Below, in pieces: positions 41,824 to 54,471 of a DNA stretch of 64,000 nucleotides (position 1 is the first letter of the stretch; the number at the start of each line of letters is the position of its first letter). The stretch is from Paracentrotus lividus (taxonomy: Eukaryota > Echinodermata > Echinoidea > Camarodonta > Echinidae), in the NCBI GenBank assembly GCA_940671915.1, contig CALNVZ010000174.1, forward strand, positions 3,575,993-3,639,992. Direction: 5' to 3'. The notes under the pieces are model-generated. The model made no database searches and had not been told where the DNA came from. It saw nothing but the letters and a program-made list of their open reading frames with translations. The translations under genes and the position numbers were made by a program.

Positions 41824-43447
41824 CAGGCCCGTAACCAGGGGGGGGGGGTTCGGGGGGTTCGAACGAACCCCCCCGCAGGCGAGCAGGGTCCGCTTGACCA
41901 AAAAAAAAAAAAAAAATTAAAATAAAACTCCCACTTTTTGGCAGAAATGCAGCAGATACTTGAATAGAAATACAAGAAAGGAAGATTAAAACACTTTGCT
42001 TGCAGTCCCCCTACATGTAAAATCTTTCGCTCGCGCTTCGCGCTCGCAACATTTTATTTTGGGGATGATAATCATGTTTTTCAGAACAAATTACGCAGGA
42101 ATTACACTTAAACCATTTCGCAGGAATGTTTTCGTTTCCATTTGTGTTCTATTTTTGTATTTTTAAATGATGTTATCTTCAATGTTAGGAAATGATATGA
42201 CAGAAATAAGGCCTAGTGGCAGAGGCGGTGGAACCGGGGGGGGGGGGCAGGGGCACAGTGACCCCAACTTTTTCATCCACCCTATAAAAGAGCCCTTATT
42301 CATGACCAAAAGTGTCCCTTTTCTAAGCTTAAAAAAGTGTCATCTTTATACTAAAAAGAAGCCTTTCAGAGTTTTGAAAAGTCCCGTGGACAATTTATGT
42401 TTAAAAAAGGGGCACTTTAATACTAAAAAGGGCCCCTTGTTACTCCATATGTCTTTAAAAACCCCTAATTTTCGGCTCGCGCTTCGCGCTCGCGGATACT
42501 AAATAAGGTCTATAATGCACAATAAACTACAATTTTGAGCTCAAAGTTTTCTACTCGCGCTTCGCGCTTGAGGATATTGGGGTCTAACAGAAGCGGTAGA
42601 ACCGGGGGGGGGGCAGGGGGCATAGTGCCCCCATTTTTTTCATGCACTCTAGAAGTGCCCCTTTTTTAGCTAAAAATGCCCTATTTATACTAAAAAGAAG
42701 CCTTTCATACTCTTTAAAAGTCCCATGGAAAGTAACATTTCTTAAAAAATATCACTTACAATTCTAAAAAGTGCTCCTTTCTTTACTTCACATGTCTTTT
42801 AAAACCCCAAATTTTCCTGCTCGGTCACTATGCGACCTCGAACTGTAAAATTAACAAACAATACGTATTTTTTAAAAAAAGGGTTGGACCCAGTGCTCTC
42901 TACTGGAGACAAACCTTGTCAAAAGAATTTTTGTAATTGTGTTTGGGCTAGATTGGGGAAGGCCTAGGTGCTTGCAGCTCACAAAATATTCATAGCAAAG
43001 ATTATTAATGAGCCAAGATAATTATATATCTTCAGTATGGATCCTAGAAAGAGTCTATAAGGCACGATTTTTAGCTCAAAACTTTCAGCTCGCGGATACT
43101 AAATAGGCTCTATATTGCACAATTAACTCCAATTTTGTTCTCAAAATTTTGAGCTCGCGCTTCGCGCTCGCATTCCTATATATTCATTACTCAATGAACA
43201 ATAAAAATGAAAAACCATTAAGATTCTTAAAATTTTCAGCTCGCACTTCGCGCTCGCGGATACTATAAGTAGAGACTATAATGCACAATTAACCCCAGTT
43301 TTTAGCTCCTAAATAGAGTCTATAATCATGATAATGCATATCATATTCAAAATTTTCTTCTCGCGCTTCGCGCTCGAAAATAATCCTTGAAAAAGGTCCA
43401 CTTTTTCAGATGTCGAACCCCCCGTAAAAATCCTAGTTACGGGCCTG
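41824..43447. mobile_element. 1.6 kb TIR element with CGCGCTTCGCGC palindromes (hAT-like ends)
   Basis: Starts CAGGCCCGTAACCAGGGGG and ends CCTAGTTACGGGCCTG, an inverted repeat of about 16 bp; AGCAA lies directly outside both ends, so any target duplication is short or eroded. The interior lacks a transposase. It contains a direct duplication (42221-42480 and 42589-42825, both starting AGAnGCGGTnGAACCGGGGG) and six copies of CTCGCGCTTCGCGCTCG (near 42029, 42475, 42554, 43153, 43239 and 43360), usually after an AAAnTTTT(C/G)AGCT-type lead. CAGGnnCGTAACCAGG ends are common on hAT-type non-autonomous elements; the family is inferred. Confidence 0.65.
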
Positions 43448-44160
43448 AGCAAAACGGATGTAAAACGTAGAAAGTTTCAGAGGTGTAATATAAATCTGTC
43501 TTCCATCACAGAGTTCTTCGATTATTGTTGCTATATTACTGTTAATTGCCTTTTCATACTTTTTTTTTAAAACCGAGTATCAGCTCATGGGTAAAAGAGC
43601 ATTTTTCTTCAACTCTCTCTCACCCCCTCTCTTTTTCTTTCTCTCTGTATCCCTATTCTCGTCAGGTGTTTACATTTGACGTTTCTTGATCGACTCGATC
43701 ATCAGAAATCATTTCACAACTGGAATTTTTGCAAAAAGTCTTAGTAAGCTTGTAAATAGGCTACTTCGTATTATTATATGTTTGGTCTGTTGAAAAAACA
43801 CACAATGTTAAAATATATAACTACGTCTTACCTGGGTTGGTATAGATGTAACTGATCATATTTTTGTTATTTTCACATTCAAATAATTCATAATGTAAAA
43901 TAAAAACACTACCAAAGATATCCAAAGAAAAGGGAATCTAGTTCAATGAAACTGAGCTGTATTATATGGAGCTAACTACACGTGTTTATTCCTCTTCACG
44001 ATCAAGCAGTTAACCCAATTTAACGTCGATTTCCCTCTCAATTTTCACCTTTAACTCAAAGAGTAAAAGTACAGAACATCGCTTTCTGTGTAGTTGGAGA
44101 GATCATAGCACTTGATCTACACACGCTGTATATATTTTTAGCATCCTGTTGTAAGAAGTC
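43448..44160. other. Unassigned sequence with a perfect small palindrome
   Basis: TGATCGACTCGATCA (43688-43702) is a perfect inverted repeat preceded by GACGTTTCT and followed by TCAGAAATC. On the minus strand it reads as a CTGATGA-stem-AAGAAACGTC layout like that near some Penelope-like element ends. No gene was recognised. Confidence 0.35.
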
Positions 44161-44635
44161 ACTGCTGTTCACCTCCTTAATTTCTTTTCTCCCCTTCCAT
44201 CTCCCCCTCTCTCTATCTCACTCTCTATCCTGCTATCCGTTTGTTCATCTCTGTCCTTGCCTTTTTTTTTTTTTGTCTCTCTCTTTCAAAAAAAAATCCC
44301 CTTATCTTTTCCCTCACCGTCTCTCTCTCTCTCTCTCTCTCCTACGCTCCCACTTCTCTTGTTGGAGGAAGGCTCCTCTGTTTTTATTGGTTTACCTGTC
44401 CAAGGCATCTCAATGTTAAATTATCTCTCCCCGACTCTCCTTTTGTCTCTCTCTCTCTCTCTCTCTTTCTCGTCTTTTTAAGCTCACGAATTTTCACCAA
44501 TCTTGATCTGTCTAGCTTTCTCCATTCTCTCTGCCTGTCTCGCTTAACTCTTTATTTCGAAATCATCCATCCCTCTGCTTTTCACTCCACCTTCCACTCG
44601 TGGCTATATATAGCCTCTCCTCTTTCTTTCTCTTG
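44161..44635. repeat. CT-rich region with (TC)n tracts
   Basis: Pyrimidine-rich plus strand with (CT)n at 44318-44343 and 44446-44468. It leads into the minisatellite and shares its strand bias. TATATATAG occurs at 44604-44612. Confidence 0.8.
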
Positions 44636-45461
44636 TGTATCTCTGTCCATCTCTTACGTGTTATCCACTTCTCTCTCAGTCTTTCTCTTGTGTATCTCTG
44701 TCCATCTCTTACGTGTTATCCACTTCTCTCTCAGTCTCTCTCTTGTGTATCTCTGTCCATCTCTTACGTGTTATCCACTTCTCTCTCAGTCTATCTCTTG
44801 TGTATCTCTGTCCATCTCTTACGTGTTATCCACTTCTCTCTCAGTCTTTCTCTTGTGTATCTCTGTCCATCTCTTACGTGTTATCCACTTCTCTCTCAGT
44901 CTTTCTCTTGTGTATCTCTGTCCATCTCTTACGTGTTATCCACTTCTCTCTCAGTCTTTCTCTTGTGTATCTCTGTCCATCTCTTACGTGTTATCCACTT
45001 CTCTCTCAGTCTTTCTCTTGTGTATCTCTGTCCATCTCTTACGTGTTATCCACTTCTCTCTCGGTCTTTCTCTTGTGTATCTCTGTCCATCTCTTACGTG
45101 TTATCCACTTCTCTCTCAGTCTTTCTCTTGTGTATCTCTGTCCATCTCTTACATGTTATCTACTTCTCTCTCAGTCTTTCTCTTGTGTATCTCTGTCCAT
45201 CTCTTACGTGTTATCCACTTCTCTCTCGGTCTTTCTCTTGTGTATCTCTGTCCATGTCTTACATGTTTATCCACTTCTCTCTCAGTCTTTCTCTTGTGTA
45301 TCTCTGTCCTTCTCTTACGTGTTATCCACTTCTCTCTCAGTCTTTCTCTTGTGTATATCTGTCTATCTCTTACGTGTTATGCACTTCTCTCTCAGTCTTT
45401 CTCTTGTGTATATCTGTCTATCTCTTACGTGTTATCCACCTCTCTCAGTCTTTCTCTCCTT
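44636..45461 (+). repeat. 55 bp minisatellite, about 15 copies
   Basis: The unit begins TGTATCTCTGTCCATCTCTT and ends CTCTCTCAGTCTTTCTCTTG; starts fall at 44636, 44691, 44746 and every 55 bp to 45241, then 45297 (one extra base), 45352 and 45407 (last copy shortened). Copies differ by only a few substitutions, so the array is young or homogenised. A 55 bp unit without a stop in any plus-strand phase leaves all three frames open; they translate as one 55-residue period and account for the 462-, 300- and 283-codon frames. No evidence of a real protein. Confidence 0.95.
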
Positions 45462-47110
45462 CATCACAGTCAGGAACTCACGATAACCATCAAGGGGTTT
45501 GAAAAAGGTCAGATCCTCATATTACCCTGTCCTTTCCAAAATCCTTCATCAGTTGTAGATCTATGGAGTTTTGGTGTGGAAAGGGTGGTGAGCCGGGGAC
45601 CCAGATGCGCCAACAATTTCTCTTTTTGAATATTATTTACCGCAAAGTTTTGTGGTAACTACAATTCGAGATAAGCCTTAAAAGATGTGGCATTAGAGCA
45701 CTGACTTATTTTTTTCTCCAAATAACCTTCACTAAGAACACCACCAAACTCATGGAAGACGCAAAGCTGCTCAGCACCCCCTCCTTCATTTCCAAATCAT
45801 GTATCCGCCCCTTTTAATGACCATAGAAACCCAAAAAGCAGGTCACAAAATGCAGTATTTTCAAGGATTCTTTTGCTTTGGCGATGTTATTGCTCCGCTG
45901 TAAATTCCATACTCTAATCGAACATCCCAGCGTACCTTAAACCTAAAATAAAAACCTTAACCATAACCATAACCCTACATTTTAGATTAAATAAAGCCTA
46001 GAACAAATGTCGTTTTTCAAGAGTGCTGCTCGTCCCTTTTCAATAGGAGAAAAGTTCCGAAGGGGTATGTGTATACGAAATGTTTGATCAAAACTTGTTG
46101 AACAATATTGAATAGAAAAATGTTTAAAATATAGTCCTCATATGTCTCCATGTATACCCAAAATGGTATATGTGGTCAAATCTCCAACTTTGTTTTCCAA
46201 CAAGCAATAAAAAGTTTATTTCCGCTTGCATGGCTATTTACACTTTAATAACGCCTTCGCTGACGCTCCCTTTGCTCACTGTAGATGTTTGTTAGTTAAA
46301 AGAGTGAGTTATATTATATACAACATGAAATATATGCATATGGGGGGGGGTCCATTCTGTAAAAAGGAAAATGTATCCCCCATTTACACTGGCATAACGT
46401 GAAATCAATGTTAAGCTTTGCCTGTCTTATATCTCTTCCTTCTCTCACATGCGATTGTGTGCAGTATTTGTTCTTTGTCAACTGGATCGGTCAAGTCTGA
46501 TAATCCAATCCTTGGTCAAATAAAAGATGAAACTGCATACTGAAAGGAGAAAGTCCGTGCTCTTTCGGAAGCGAATCCTATGCCCGTAAAGTCTTCCTTT
46601 TGAAGCCGTTTGGAGCCGGAAAACACTTGAACTTAATCCCCTTCACTGAGCATTTTGTTATCATGAGGTTCGAAACCTAATTATGCATAAGGGGTCATGT
46701 GACCCACAATAGATCGATTCTCAGACTAGAAGTACGTTCGATTCAATTTTTTCTCTCACTACATTCACCTTTTTTCCCTTTCAGAGTTTTACAATAAAGC
46801 AGAGATGAGAGATGAATGACGAGTGTTTCATTCTTTTCTTTTGAAAAGAAGAAATATTTTCAAACGTAAAGAAATTTATGCCATTGGGAGGTTAAATAGA
46901 CAATAATTATTCATTATTGAATATTATTTATTGAATAAATTACTTGTCTAGGAAATATTTTCTTCATATTCCTACGTTACACAATGGATATTATTTTCGG
47001 AAAAGAGAGAAAAAGAGAGGGGAGGGGATATTTATAGGTAAATATATAGGGAGAGATAGGGAAGTTATTTGTGCAGGGAAAGAGATTGAGCTAGAGACAG
47101 AAAGTGAGAT
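45462..47110. other. Unassigned sequence
   Basis: No gene was recognised in 1.65 kb. CCTTAACCATAACCATAACCCT at 45955-45976 is a short degenerate telomere-like string. AGGTTCGAAACCT (46669-46681) is a perfect palindrome that resembles a B box but has no A box at the right distance. Confidence 0.3.
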
Positions 47111-47116
47111 AGATAT

Positions 47117-47205
47117 GACATAATAATAATAGTTACATTCATATAGCGCTTAATACATTATCTACCTTCGTGTTTCTAAGCGCTCATAGTGACATGATCT
47201 AAAAG
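47117..47205. mobile_element. Short repeat tail with paired AGCGCTT words
   Basis: ATAATAATAATAG is followed by TATAGCGCTTAATAC and, 30 bases later, TCTAAGCGCTCATAG. The (TAA)n plus AGCGCTT pattern is the 3' end of a SINE/LINE group seen again at 49514. No head is attached. Confidence 0.4.
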
Positions 47206-48148
47206 TCATCAGTGAAAAGCTAGTCCTATTTTGTATTAATCATGCTCACCTATTATACACACAATAATGGTACATTATATTTAGAAAGGAAACATGACAA
47301 GGCGTCTGAGTAATGATTAAGGTAGGGATGAAGCATCAGGTGGTATATACCGTCAATACAATGGATTGTGTACAATACAACAATAAAGAAACAAAGGTCT
47401 AAAAAGCAACATGATTCATTGATCTACAAACTTTCAATTTTCTTGCAAATGATAGTGAACGCGAGGGAAGAGTGCAGGGTAAATGATTATGCGGTGAATC
47501 TCAATTTGCAAAATCGACACCGAACCATATCCTTTCTATGTTATATCACATTGCAGAATGTGTCAGAAGAAACAGTGCAAGTTTGTCAATCAATAGGAAA
47601 TCCCGGAAATGTATTCTCCTTAAATTTTCCTAACAGATATAAGTAAAAGATAAGCACTCACAGAAAAGGAGGGAAAGACACAAAAGACGAAGATACGGGG
47701 AAAGAAAAAGAGCGCGTTACAATAAAATAAAGCAAAAATTAGCTAGTCGTGTGAGTCAAACCATATTGAATATTCATCAGTATACAAACCGCCAGATACA
47801 TGTAGGAAAGGATATATTTGGTGTGTCATTCAACAGCGTGGGTATCAAACTTCATGCGTTGGGAGTTTTATACAACCTGGAAGGGGGGAAAAGTACGATA
47901 TCAGTTTCCCGCGTCTTGGTGCACTGATTTGCACATGTTTTGGTATGCACGCGCGTGTGGAAGTGTTGGTGGTTAATTTCACGCTGCTACCAAGGACTGA
48001 GACGCCAAAAAAAGAGGCGGGAAAGATTGGCAGTGGCTAGTCTAGCATTTCAGTATATTAACACGTCTGCTATCTTCTTTAGATATGAACATGATATATA
48101 CATATTGTCTGCATTTGCAAATAAAGACTGAAGAAATTAATCTGTCAG

Positions 48149-48152
<4 letters not shown>
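47206..48152. other. Unassigned sequence
   Basis: No gene was recognised. A 92-codon plus-strand frame (47368-47646) has no domain, no splice context and ordinary AT-rich codons, so it is not called. Confidence 0.3.

Positions 48153-48182
<30 letters not shown>
48153..48182. repeat. (GT)15 microsatellite
   Basis: Perfect dinucleotide run. Confidence 0.95.
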
Positions 48183-48183
<1 letters not shown>

Positions 48184-49513
48184 CTTTATGAATTTAGGAT
48201 TGTCGTTCAGAGCTAGAGGTTTCGGATTCGATAAGCTCAAAATGGAGATTTTTTTTTTAATTCGAATTTTTTTTAATCATACATAATTTTGTATTTTTCT
48301 ATGTATGTAAATATGATCTTATATATATATTATAAATATATTGAACCTCTTAAAAAGATTGTAAATGTATAAATGATATCATCACTCATTTGGTTGTATG
48401 AAAACGAACAAAATGCCTGTCAGGATTCTATCCAACTAAGAAAAATGTGACTTTTAGAGTGAGACAAATATTAATATTAAGCATAGATCTGTAGTTATAC
48501 CGTTTTATAGGGTTTTTTGCTTGAAATATATAATATTCACAAAATTTATACAGAGAATAGCCTAAACGAGGTAAAATGGAAACAGGTTTCGTTGAAAGTC
48601 GTGCGTTGCATCAATAGTTGCATCATTGGTGTCACTTGACATTTAGGAATTCAAATTAATTGGTTCCGCATTGGGAAAAATGTTATTTAATTAAAATGCT
48701 TGGAAGCATAGAACGCAGACATTAAATTTAGTGTAGAAAAAGGACTATTTAACATTTATGTTGCTACGATCTGATCAAGATTACTATCAGATAAATGTCT
48801 GTAACCTGAGACTAGTAGCACATTTCGGGATATACCTTCGTGTTCATGTGATGATGACAAAGCGCGCCAAAATCTGGATTAAATATGCAATGTTTGGATA
48901 ATTCATTGCGCGCGGATCGACGATTGACTTACATTACCCTATCAATCTACCATTAACTAGACTTGAGCTGCAGACTCAATCTGGAAATGTCATCTAAGAA
49001 ACAAGTTCATGTCTGGTTCAGAGACTAGTAAGTTTCGCGCAATAGTTGACTATTTTAATCATAGCATTGCTGGACTCACTACTTTTCTAAGTCCTGCTGT
49101 CTGCTGAATACTTTTCGAGTCTAACCAACATTATGATATAAGAATGTTTGTGGAGGAAACTAAGGAGAACTGATGAAATTCCAATAATTTCAATGACTGA
49201 TGACTCGATGACAGGAGAGGAAAGGCTAGAGTATTCTCGACTAATTATTCATTGAGTTGTGGTCCAATAATGGTGGAACCCACATGAATGAAAAGTGCAC
49301 ATATCGAATGACGCCTATGGTGGCCAAATAGTTACAACCCTCCACTTGTGGGTCACATTAATCGTATTAGATGCGTGCCTATCAATCTTTCTGTTTCAGG
49401 GTTAATTCGCCACTATTGCTTTAAAATCATTCCTTCCCAGAGGCAACGATACAAGATGTTATAAGCTGGCAAAAAGAAAACAGGTCTGTGCTAAGCAATG
49501 AATTTAACGCCCT
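48183..49513. other. Unassigned AT-rich sequence
   Basis: No gene, TE or structured repeat was recognised in 1.3 kb. Confidence 0.3.
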
Positions 49514-49740
49514 TGTAATGATGATAATGATATTTTTAAAGCGCTTTTCCAGTCGGCAAGTGAGCACATTTATTTTCAATTTATTAATACCCCTGTTAGT
49601 GGATTCCATTCCAGGCCGATGTTAGGCACACGAAAGATTATCTTGTCAGATACCCATTTTGACCCATTGATGTGGCATGTCGGGGATCGAACCCATGACC
49701 TTTGCTTCCAAACCCGTGTGATACACGACCACTATAGTGC
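49514..49740 (-). mobile_element. tRNA-derived SINE (minus strand)
   Basis: The minus strand begins GCACTATAGTGGTCGTGTAT (A-box region) and has GGGTTCGATCCCCG (B box) about 45 bases on; this tRNA-like head spans 49740-49674. The body continues to AAGCGCTTTAAAAATATCA and a TTATCATCATTAC tail at 49514. Head, body and simple tail in the right order identify a complete SINE. Target duplications were not found. Confidence 0.65.
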
Positions 49741-51789
49741 AGCACTTTCACCTCTCAAAACATTTATATTTAATCGTAGCCCTGTATGTATCAAATTATT
49801 TCTGTGAAGAAATTGAAAGATTGAAAGGGTTAATTCCCTTAAAGGACGTTGACTCGGTAAGATTACCAGTAATGTCTCTCAGCTTAGAATTTTAACACCT
49901 TACACGTCGTTCGCTCCTTGAATTAAAAACATTTCTCTTAGTTGTTATCTTTTTCATCATCAAATGCGACTCATGATTGCCGATGAAACTTAAGATGAAG
50001 GTCAGATTGATGATGTACATACCAGGTCATGGTTGTTCTCATTTTGACTGTTTTCTGGGGTACACTTACTCATTCGTGTCTCCTGGGATAAACATAGAGC
50101 ACCCAGGGTGTAATCCTTTAAAACCCACCCTACTAAATTCATCCCAAATTCGTAAGCATCTATCTTAATTTTAGAGGTCTCATTTTCACTCGAATCATAG
50201 CGGTTAGGGATTGATGTAGTAGATCTTCTTTAACAGTTACATGATAAGTTTAGACAATAAATTCTAAAGATTTCAGATGTAGGTCATGGTTTTATGCACC
50301 CCCCCCCCCCCCCATTGCTTACTCATCAAGGTCACCAGGGTTTTCCCCTAAATAAAGGCACATGAACGGTAATGCCCTCATCTTTTCAAACCCGTGCAGT
50401 CAATGTTAGGATAATTATGGACAATTTGGTAACTTATTCCTCTTTTTTTTTTTTTTTTTTTTCAGTGCATGTAGTTTACTTTTTAAAATTGTGGCTTTTT
50501 TTTTATTCTGTTAGCATAATTCTGGAATGGTATAACATTTCCTTCGAGAACATTAAACATAATTAAGATCAGATGTAACTTGTGCATCTTAAATACGCAA
50601 TTCGCTTCTCGAAAAGTTAAAACTAAATTTATATAAGGAAAAAAATGATTAGCAATTGATTTTTCAACACAAAAATCCTTTTTTTAGAAGAAAAAATAAG
50701 AATCCTTACTAACTTTATTCCGACACAAATAATTTCACTAATAATTAGGAAACGTGGTCTTCTATCTCATCCTTAAACTTCCGTCAATAACTTTAGAAAC
50801 CAAAATATCAATATTATCAATAAGATATTAGTTTTAGACGTAATTAAAACCAAAATTTGCATATACACAAATAAGAAAGTCTGAATACGGAGAGGATTTT
50901 CGCCCAACGACAATGTTTTATACTAGAATGTGCAATGATACGGATATTGCACATGAATCCACCAGATAAGGTTATTGACATGATCTCGTCTGGGAAGAGA
51001 CTGGAATGAAGCACTCATTTGCATCATCGGTCATTGCCACGTGTATTAACAGCCATAGGCGCCATGCAAACCTTTCTTCCAGAAATCTGATACCACTCTC
51101 AACCCCTCCCATCACTTTAAAAGCTTTGTAGACTGTGACCTATCCTCCTTGCTTTATGGATTAGTATAAAAGATGAAATCATCGTGGGCCGAGAGCAAGG
51201 AGCGTTGCGAGAGGGTGAGTAAAATTAGGTTTAAATTAGGATGAAAAAAAAAAGAAAAAAAGTCGAAAAGTAAAACGAGTAGAAAAAGTGGATGTAAGGG
51301 GAGATGGGCCTAATAAGATGAGAATAATGATAACGAGAAGAAAAATGTCTATAAACAAAATTAATAGAGGAAGGAGTCAGATATAGGAGTAGGGTAAATG
51401 ATTAATTAAACGGGAGGAGAAAAAAGATTGCAGCAGATGAGGACACTGACAACCAACTCAAAAGAGAAGGGGTATTTAAGCCTACTTTTCTTCAAAGGGT
51501 GCATGGTGTTTGATACACCCCTTCCCTTAGTACGCACACTTATCATATAACAACTACCACCTATACAGTGCACTGCACCACCTCTTGAAGTTATTATTGA
51601 AGTATTATTGTCATTATTGTTACCACCACTACAAAGAACACCGTTACTTCATCATCGTCTTCAACTTTCCTAACTCTTTCTTTATAATCCTGCCTCAACA
51701 CGAGTCATCTTCAATTTCTATGCTTGTCGATGTGGGCGAAATCTGAATTTCCACCACTTAAAAAAAAAAAAGATTATATTATCATATCA
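49741..51789. other. Unassigned sequence with homopolymers
   Basis: Contains C14 (50301-50314) and T20 (50443-50462). No gene was recognised. Bases 51480-51720 are CT/AC-rich, leading into the trinucleotide tract. Confidence 0.3.
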
Positions 51790-52140
51790 CCCCTCTCTAA
51801 TATTAATAACACACCACAACACCACAACAGCATCGTCTTCAATACTGATGATAACAGCATTTTCATCATTACATTTTTGTCACCATCACCACCATCACCA
51901 TCAACAAAGACAATGCCAACGCCAACACAATCAACACCAACCCCATTGGCACCAACAACATCGACCCAACGCCATCGAAACCAACACCCCAAAAATCAAC
52001 ACCAACACCAACACCATCAACACCACCAACAACTAACAACACCACTACCACCACCACCAAAACCAACACCAACACTACCAACACTACCACCATCAATACC
52101 ACCAACACAAGCACAAATACCGCCACCACCATAACCACCA
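51790..52140. repeat. ACC/CAA/CATC-rich low-complexity tract
   Basis: Imperfect ACC, CAA and CATCACC units on the plus strand. Frames read as His/Asn/Gln/Pro/Thr (plus) or Val/Gly/Leu (minus) depending on phase, which shows that the 136- and 92-codon frames are products of the repeat. Purine is nearly all A and there is almost no G on the plus strand. Confidence 0.85.
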
Positions 52141-54402
52141 CTATCATCTTGTGATCACTGATCGCTGATACCTAGATACCTTCTCTCTGTGAATCATTCT
52201 CGCATCTTTGAATAATCATTGCCTCCATAAACATAGCCACTCAAGCTTCTCCACCAGTCACGCACGGTTTAACATATAGTCGTGTTCACACCAATCATCT
52301 CAGTACATTACCATCCTCCAGGCAGATAACTTAACCCTATCATTGCCAATGGCTTTTAAACCCCTATCAGACCTTCATTGTAAACCAGAAATAAAATGAA
52401 TATTTTCCGACCGGCACTGGTATAAACAAAAACATATATCATTAAAAAATGGATTTCATCATTTCGATTTGTCTTCTATCCAACTTCAAAAGACTATGAA
52501 TATTTAATTAAAAAGGACACAGATTTTAAGTCAAACTATATAATTGCAAATAAAACAACTTACATTGGTCTGGAGGATATCACTAAGAGTGTATTTAAAT
52601 GAAAATTGTTTAAATCAGAATGTGTAACTTGTTTTGTAGCTTCATATCATATTTTTACACCAGAAATATCTCAATGAATAGGCATGATTTTAAAAACTTA
52701 TCAAATTTACAGCACATGTCTTTAAGGTTCCCTTTTCAAAAGATATTTTCGGGAAGGTGTAAACGCTACCTATGTGCTACAACCTAATTTTTCTTATCAA
52801 ATCTGTGCTCGTTTGTCATATGAAAATTAAAGCCATGCAGTGATATCTGGACGCGTTAAGTCATTCAAAATTCCCTCAGTCATAACACCAGCACCCCTGG
52901 GGCTTCTCTCTCACAAATCCCATGAAAATTACGATGAATGAAAGGGAAATGCGAGAAATCAGGATAAAAAATGAGAGAATATTTTATTAAAATAAAGCAG
53001 AATTAGCAGCTTTTCACCCTAGGCTAAATTTATGAGGAATGAATGATTGACACGAAGCGCGATGAAATTGGCGCCGGAAATCTACTCACACGTGCGTTTT
53101 ATTCATGGCATTCTCATGATTTTGTGGGTATGGTATGATATCTGAATATAATTAGTGTGTAGTAGCATGAACAATAAAGAATATAAAAAACTCCGAATAT
53201 AAGAATCACGATTTGTTTGATTAGGATGATATACCAATAATGATTTTATTGAGTTTGTGGTAAATAACAAAAGGAGTTATACTAAACAATGCCTAATGTT
53301 AATAAATGTATCATAATATCTTGAGAATCAAATCATACATCTGCATTCTGAAGCACATCGTAAAAAAGTACTACGATAAATTCCCCATTCGTACCAGCAT
53401 AGATATCTCTCTTATATATCCATGGTACCAGTAACGTTGAGACACACACACACATAAGACCATTAAAAATTTTAGGTTATTGCATTTTAATTTAACTAAT
53501 TTAAACAAATAATTAATGTTCGATATCCCATCTTTAAAAAAAACAAAGCAAAAACAATTAACCGCCAATCTTTAGCTTTCCATTATTCCAAATTGTACAA
53601 AAGCAAACCAAAATCGATTTCTTAAAATAAATAAAACAAATGATTAAAACAAATTAATAAATTTCTTCCAAACTAACAATAATGCGATATTTTTAAATGC
53701 ACTTTTTAAAACTCCTTTCTTTATCACTCCATACTTGTGTCTTGGAATTCTTCATCCTCTCTTTTTGGATCCTTCATGCAATTTGCGTTTTATTGAAGTA
53801 TCGTTTAATATTCAATGTCTTGAAATTAATTGTTCCCCACGCATATCATCCAAAATCTTCGCAATAGTGCGAGGATGCGACGGACACCAAAATGCGCTCT
53901 TGAGTAATAAAACACATCCAATTTGGGATAATAAAAAGTAATTGATAAAATGAGCAAATGGAGGAAAGTGGTATGACCACTTTTGTGGTTTAGCAAATGT
54001 GTCGATAAGATCTTAGGGAGCGATAACAATCTCTCATGAAAAATACATGCAACATTTTGTCTGGATGATTGACAGAGACCAGTGTGAGACGGAGAGGAGG
54101 ACGAGAGGGGGAGGAAGAGAGGAAGAAAGAGGGAAAAACTTGTAAAATAGCAATCAAGGTAAATTTTACCCTACCAATATTCTTGAAAAAAAACAAACTA
54201 TTTAATAGGGACTGTGGTAAATTCCTAACAAAATAGATTACCGTATTAATTTGCTTAATTTCATGTTTATGAATTGTAGCCGGTTCTTGTACTTTTCAAA
54301 TCAAATAAGGCTAAATAATTTGTGTAAAATATTTCGTTAGGTAATTTACCTCGATTAATAATTTACAATCTTTGTAACTATTACTATTCTGTATGTAAGA
54401 TA
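52141..54402. other. Unassigned AT-rich sequence
   Basis: No gene, TE or structured repeat was recognised in 2.3 kb. An ACACACACACA run lies at 53442-53453. Bases 54085-54135 are purine-rich. Confidence 0.3.
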
Positions 54403-54471
54403 GAGAGGGAGAGAGGGGGTGGAGAGAGAGAGGGGGTGGAGAGAGAGAGGGAGAGAGAGAGAGAGAGAGAT
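54403..54471. repeat. (GA)n with GGGGGTGGA interruptions
   Basis: GAGAGAGGGGGTGGAGAGAG occurs in two tandem versions before a pure (GA) core at 54450-54470. It is the first of nine GA tracts between here and 61.9 kb. Confidence 0.9.

Noticed and set aside
44241..45629. 462-, 300- and 283-codon plus-strand frames
   Set aside because: Three phases of the same stop-free 55 bp minisatellite; identical periodic peptides in every frame show they are repeat artefacts.
51724..52147. 136-codon Pro/Thr/His-rich and 92-codon Val-rich frames
   Set aside because: Low-complexity ACC/CAA tract open on both strands; no conserved composition beyond the repeat.
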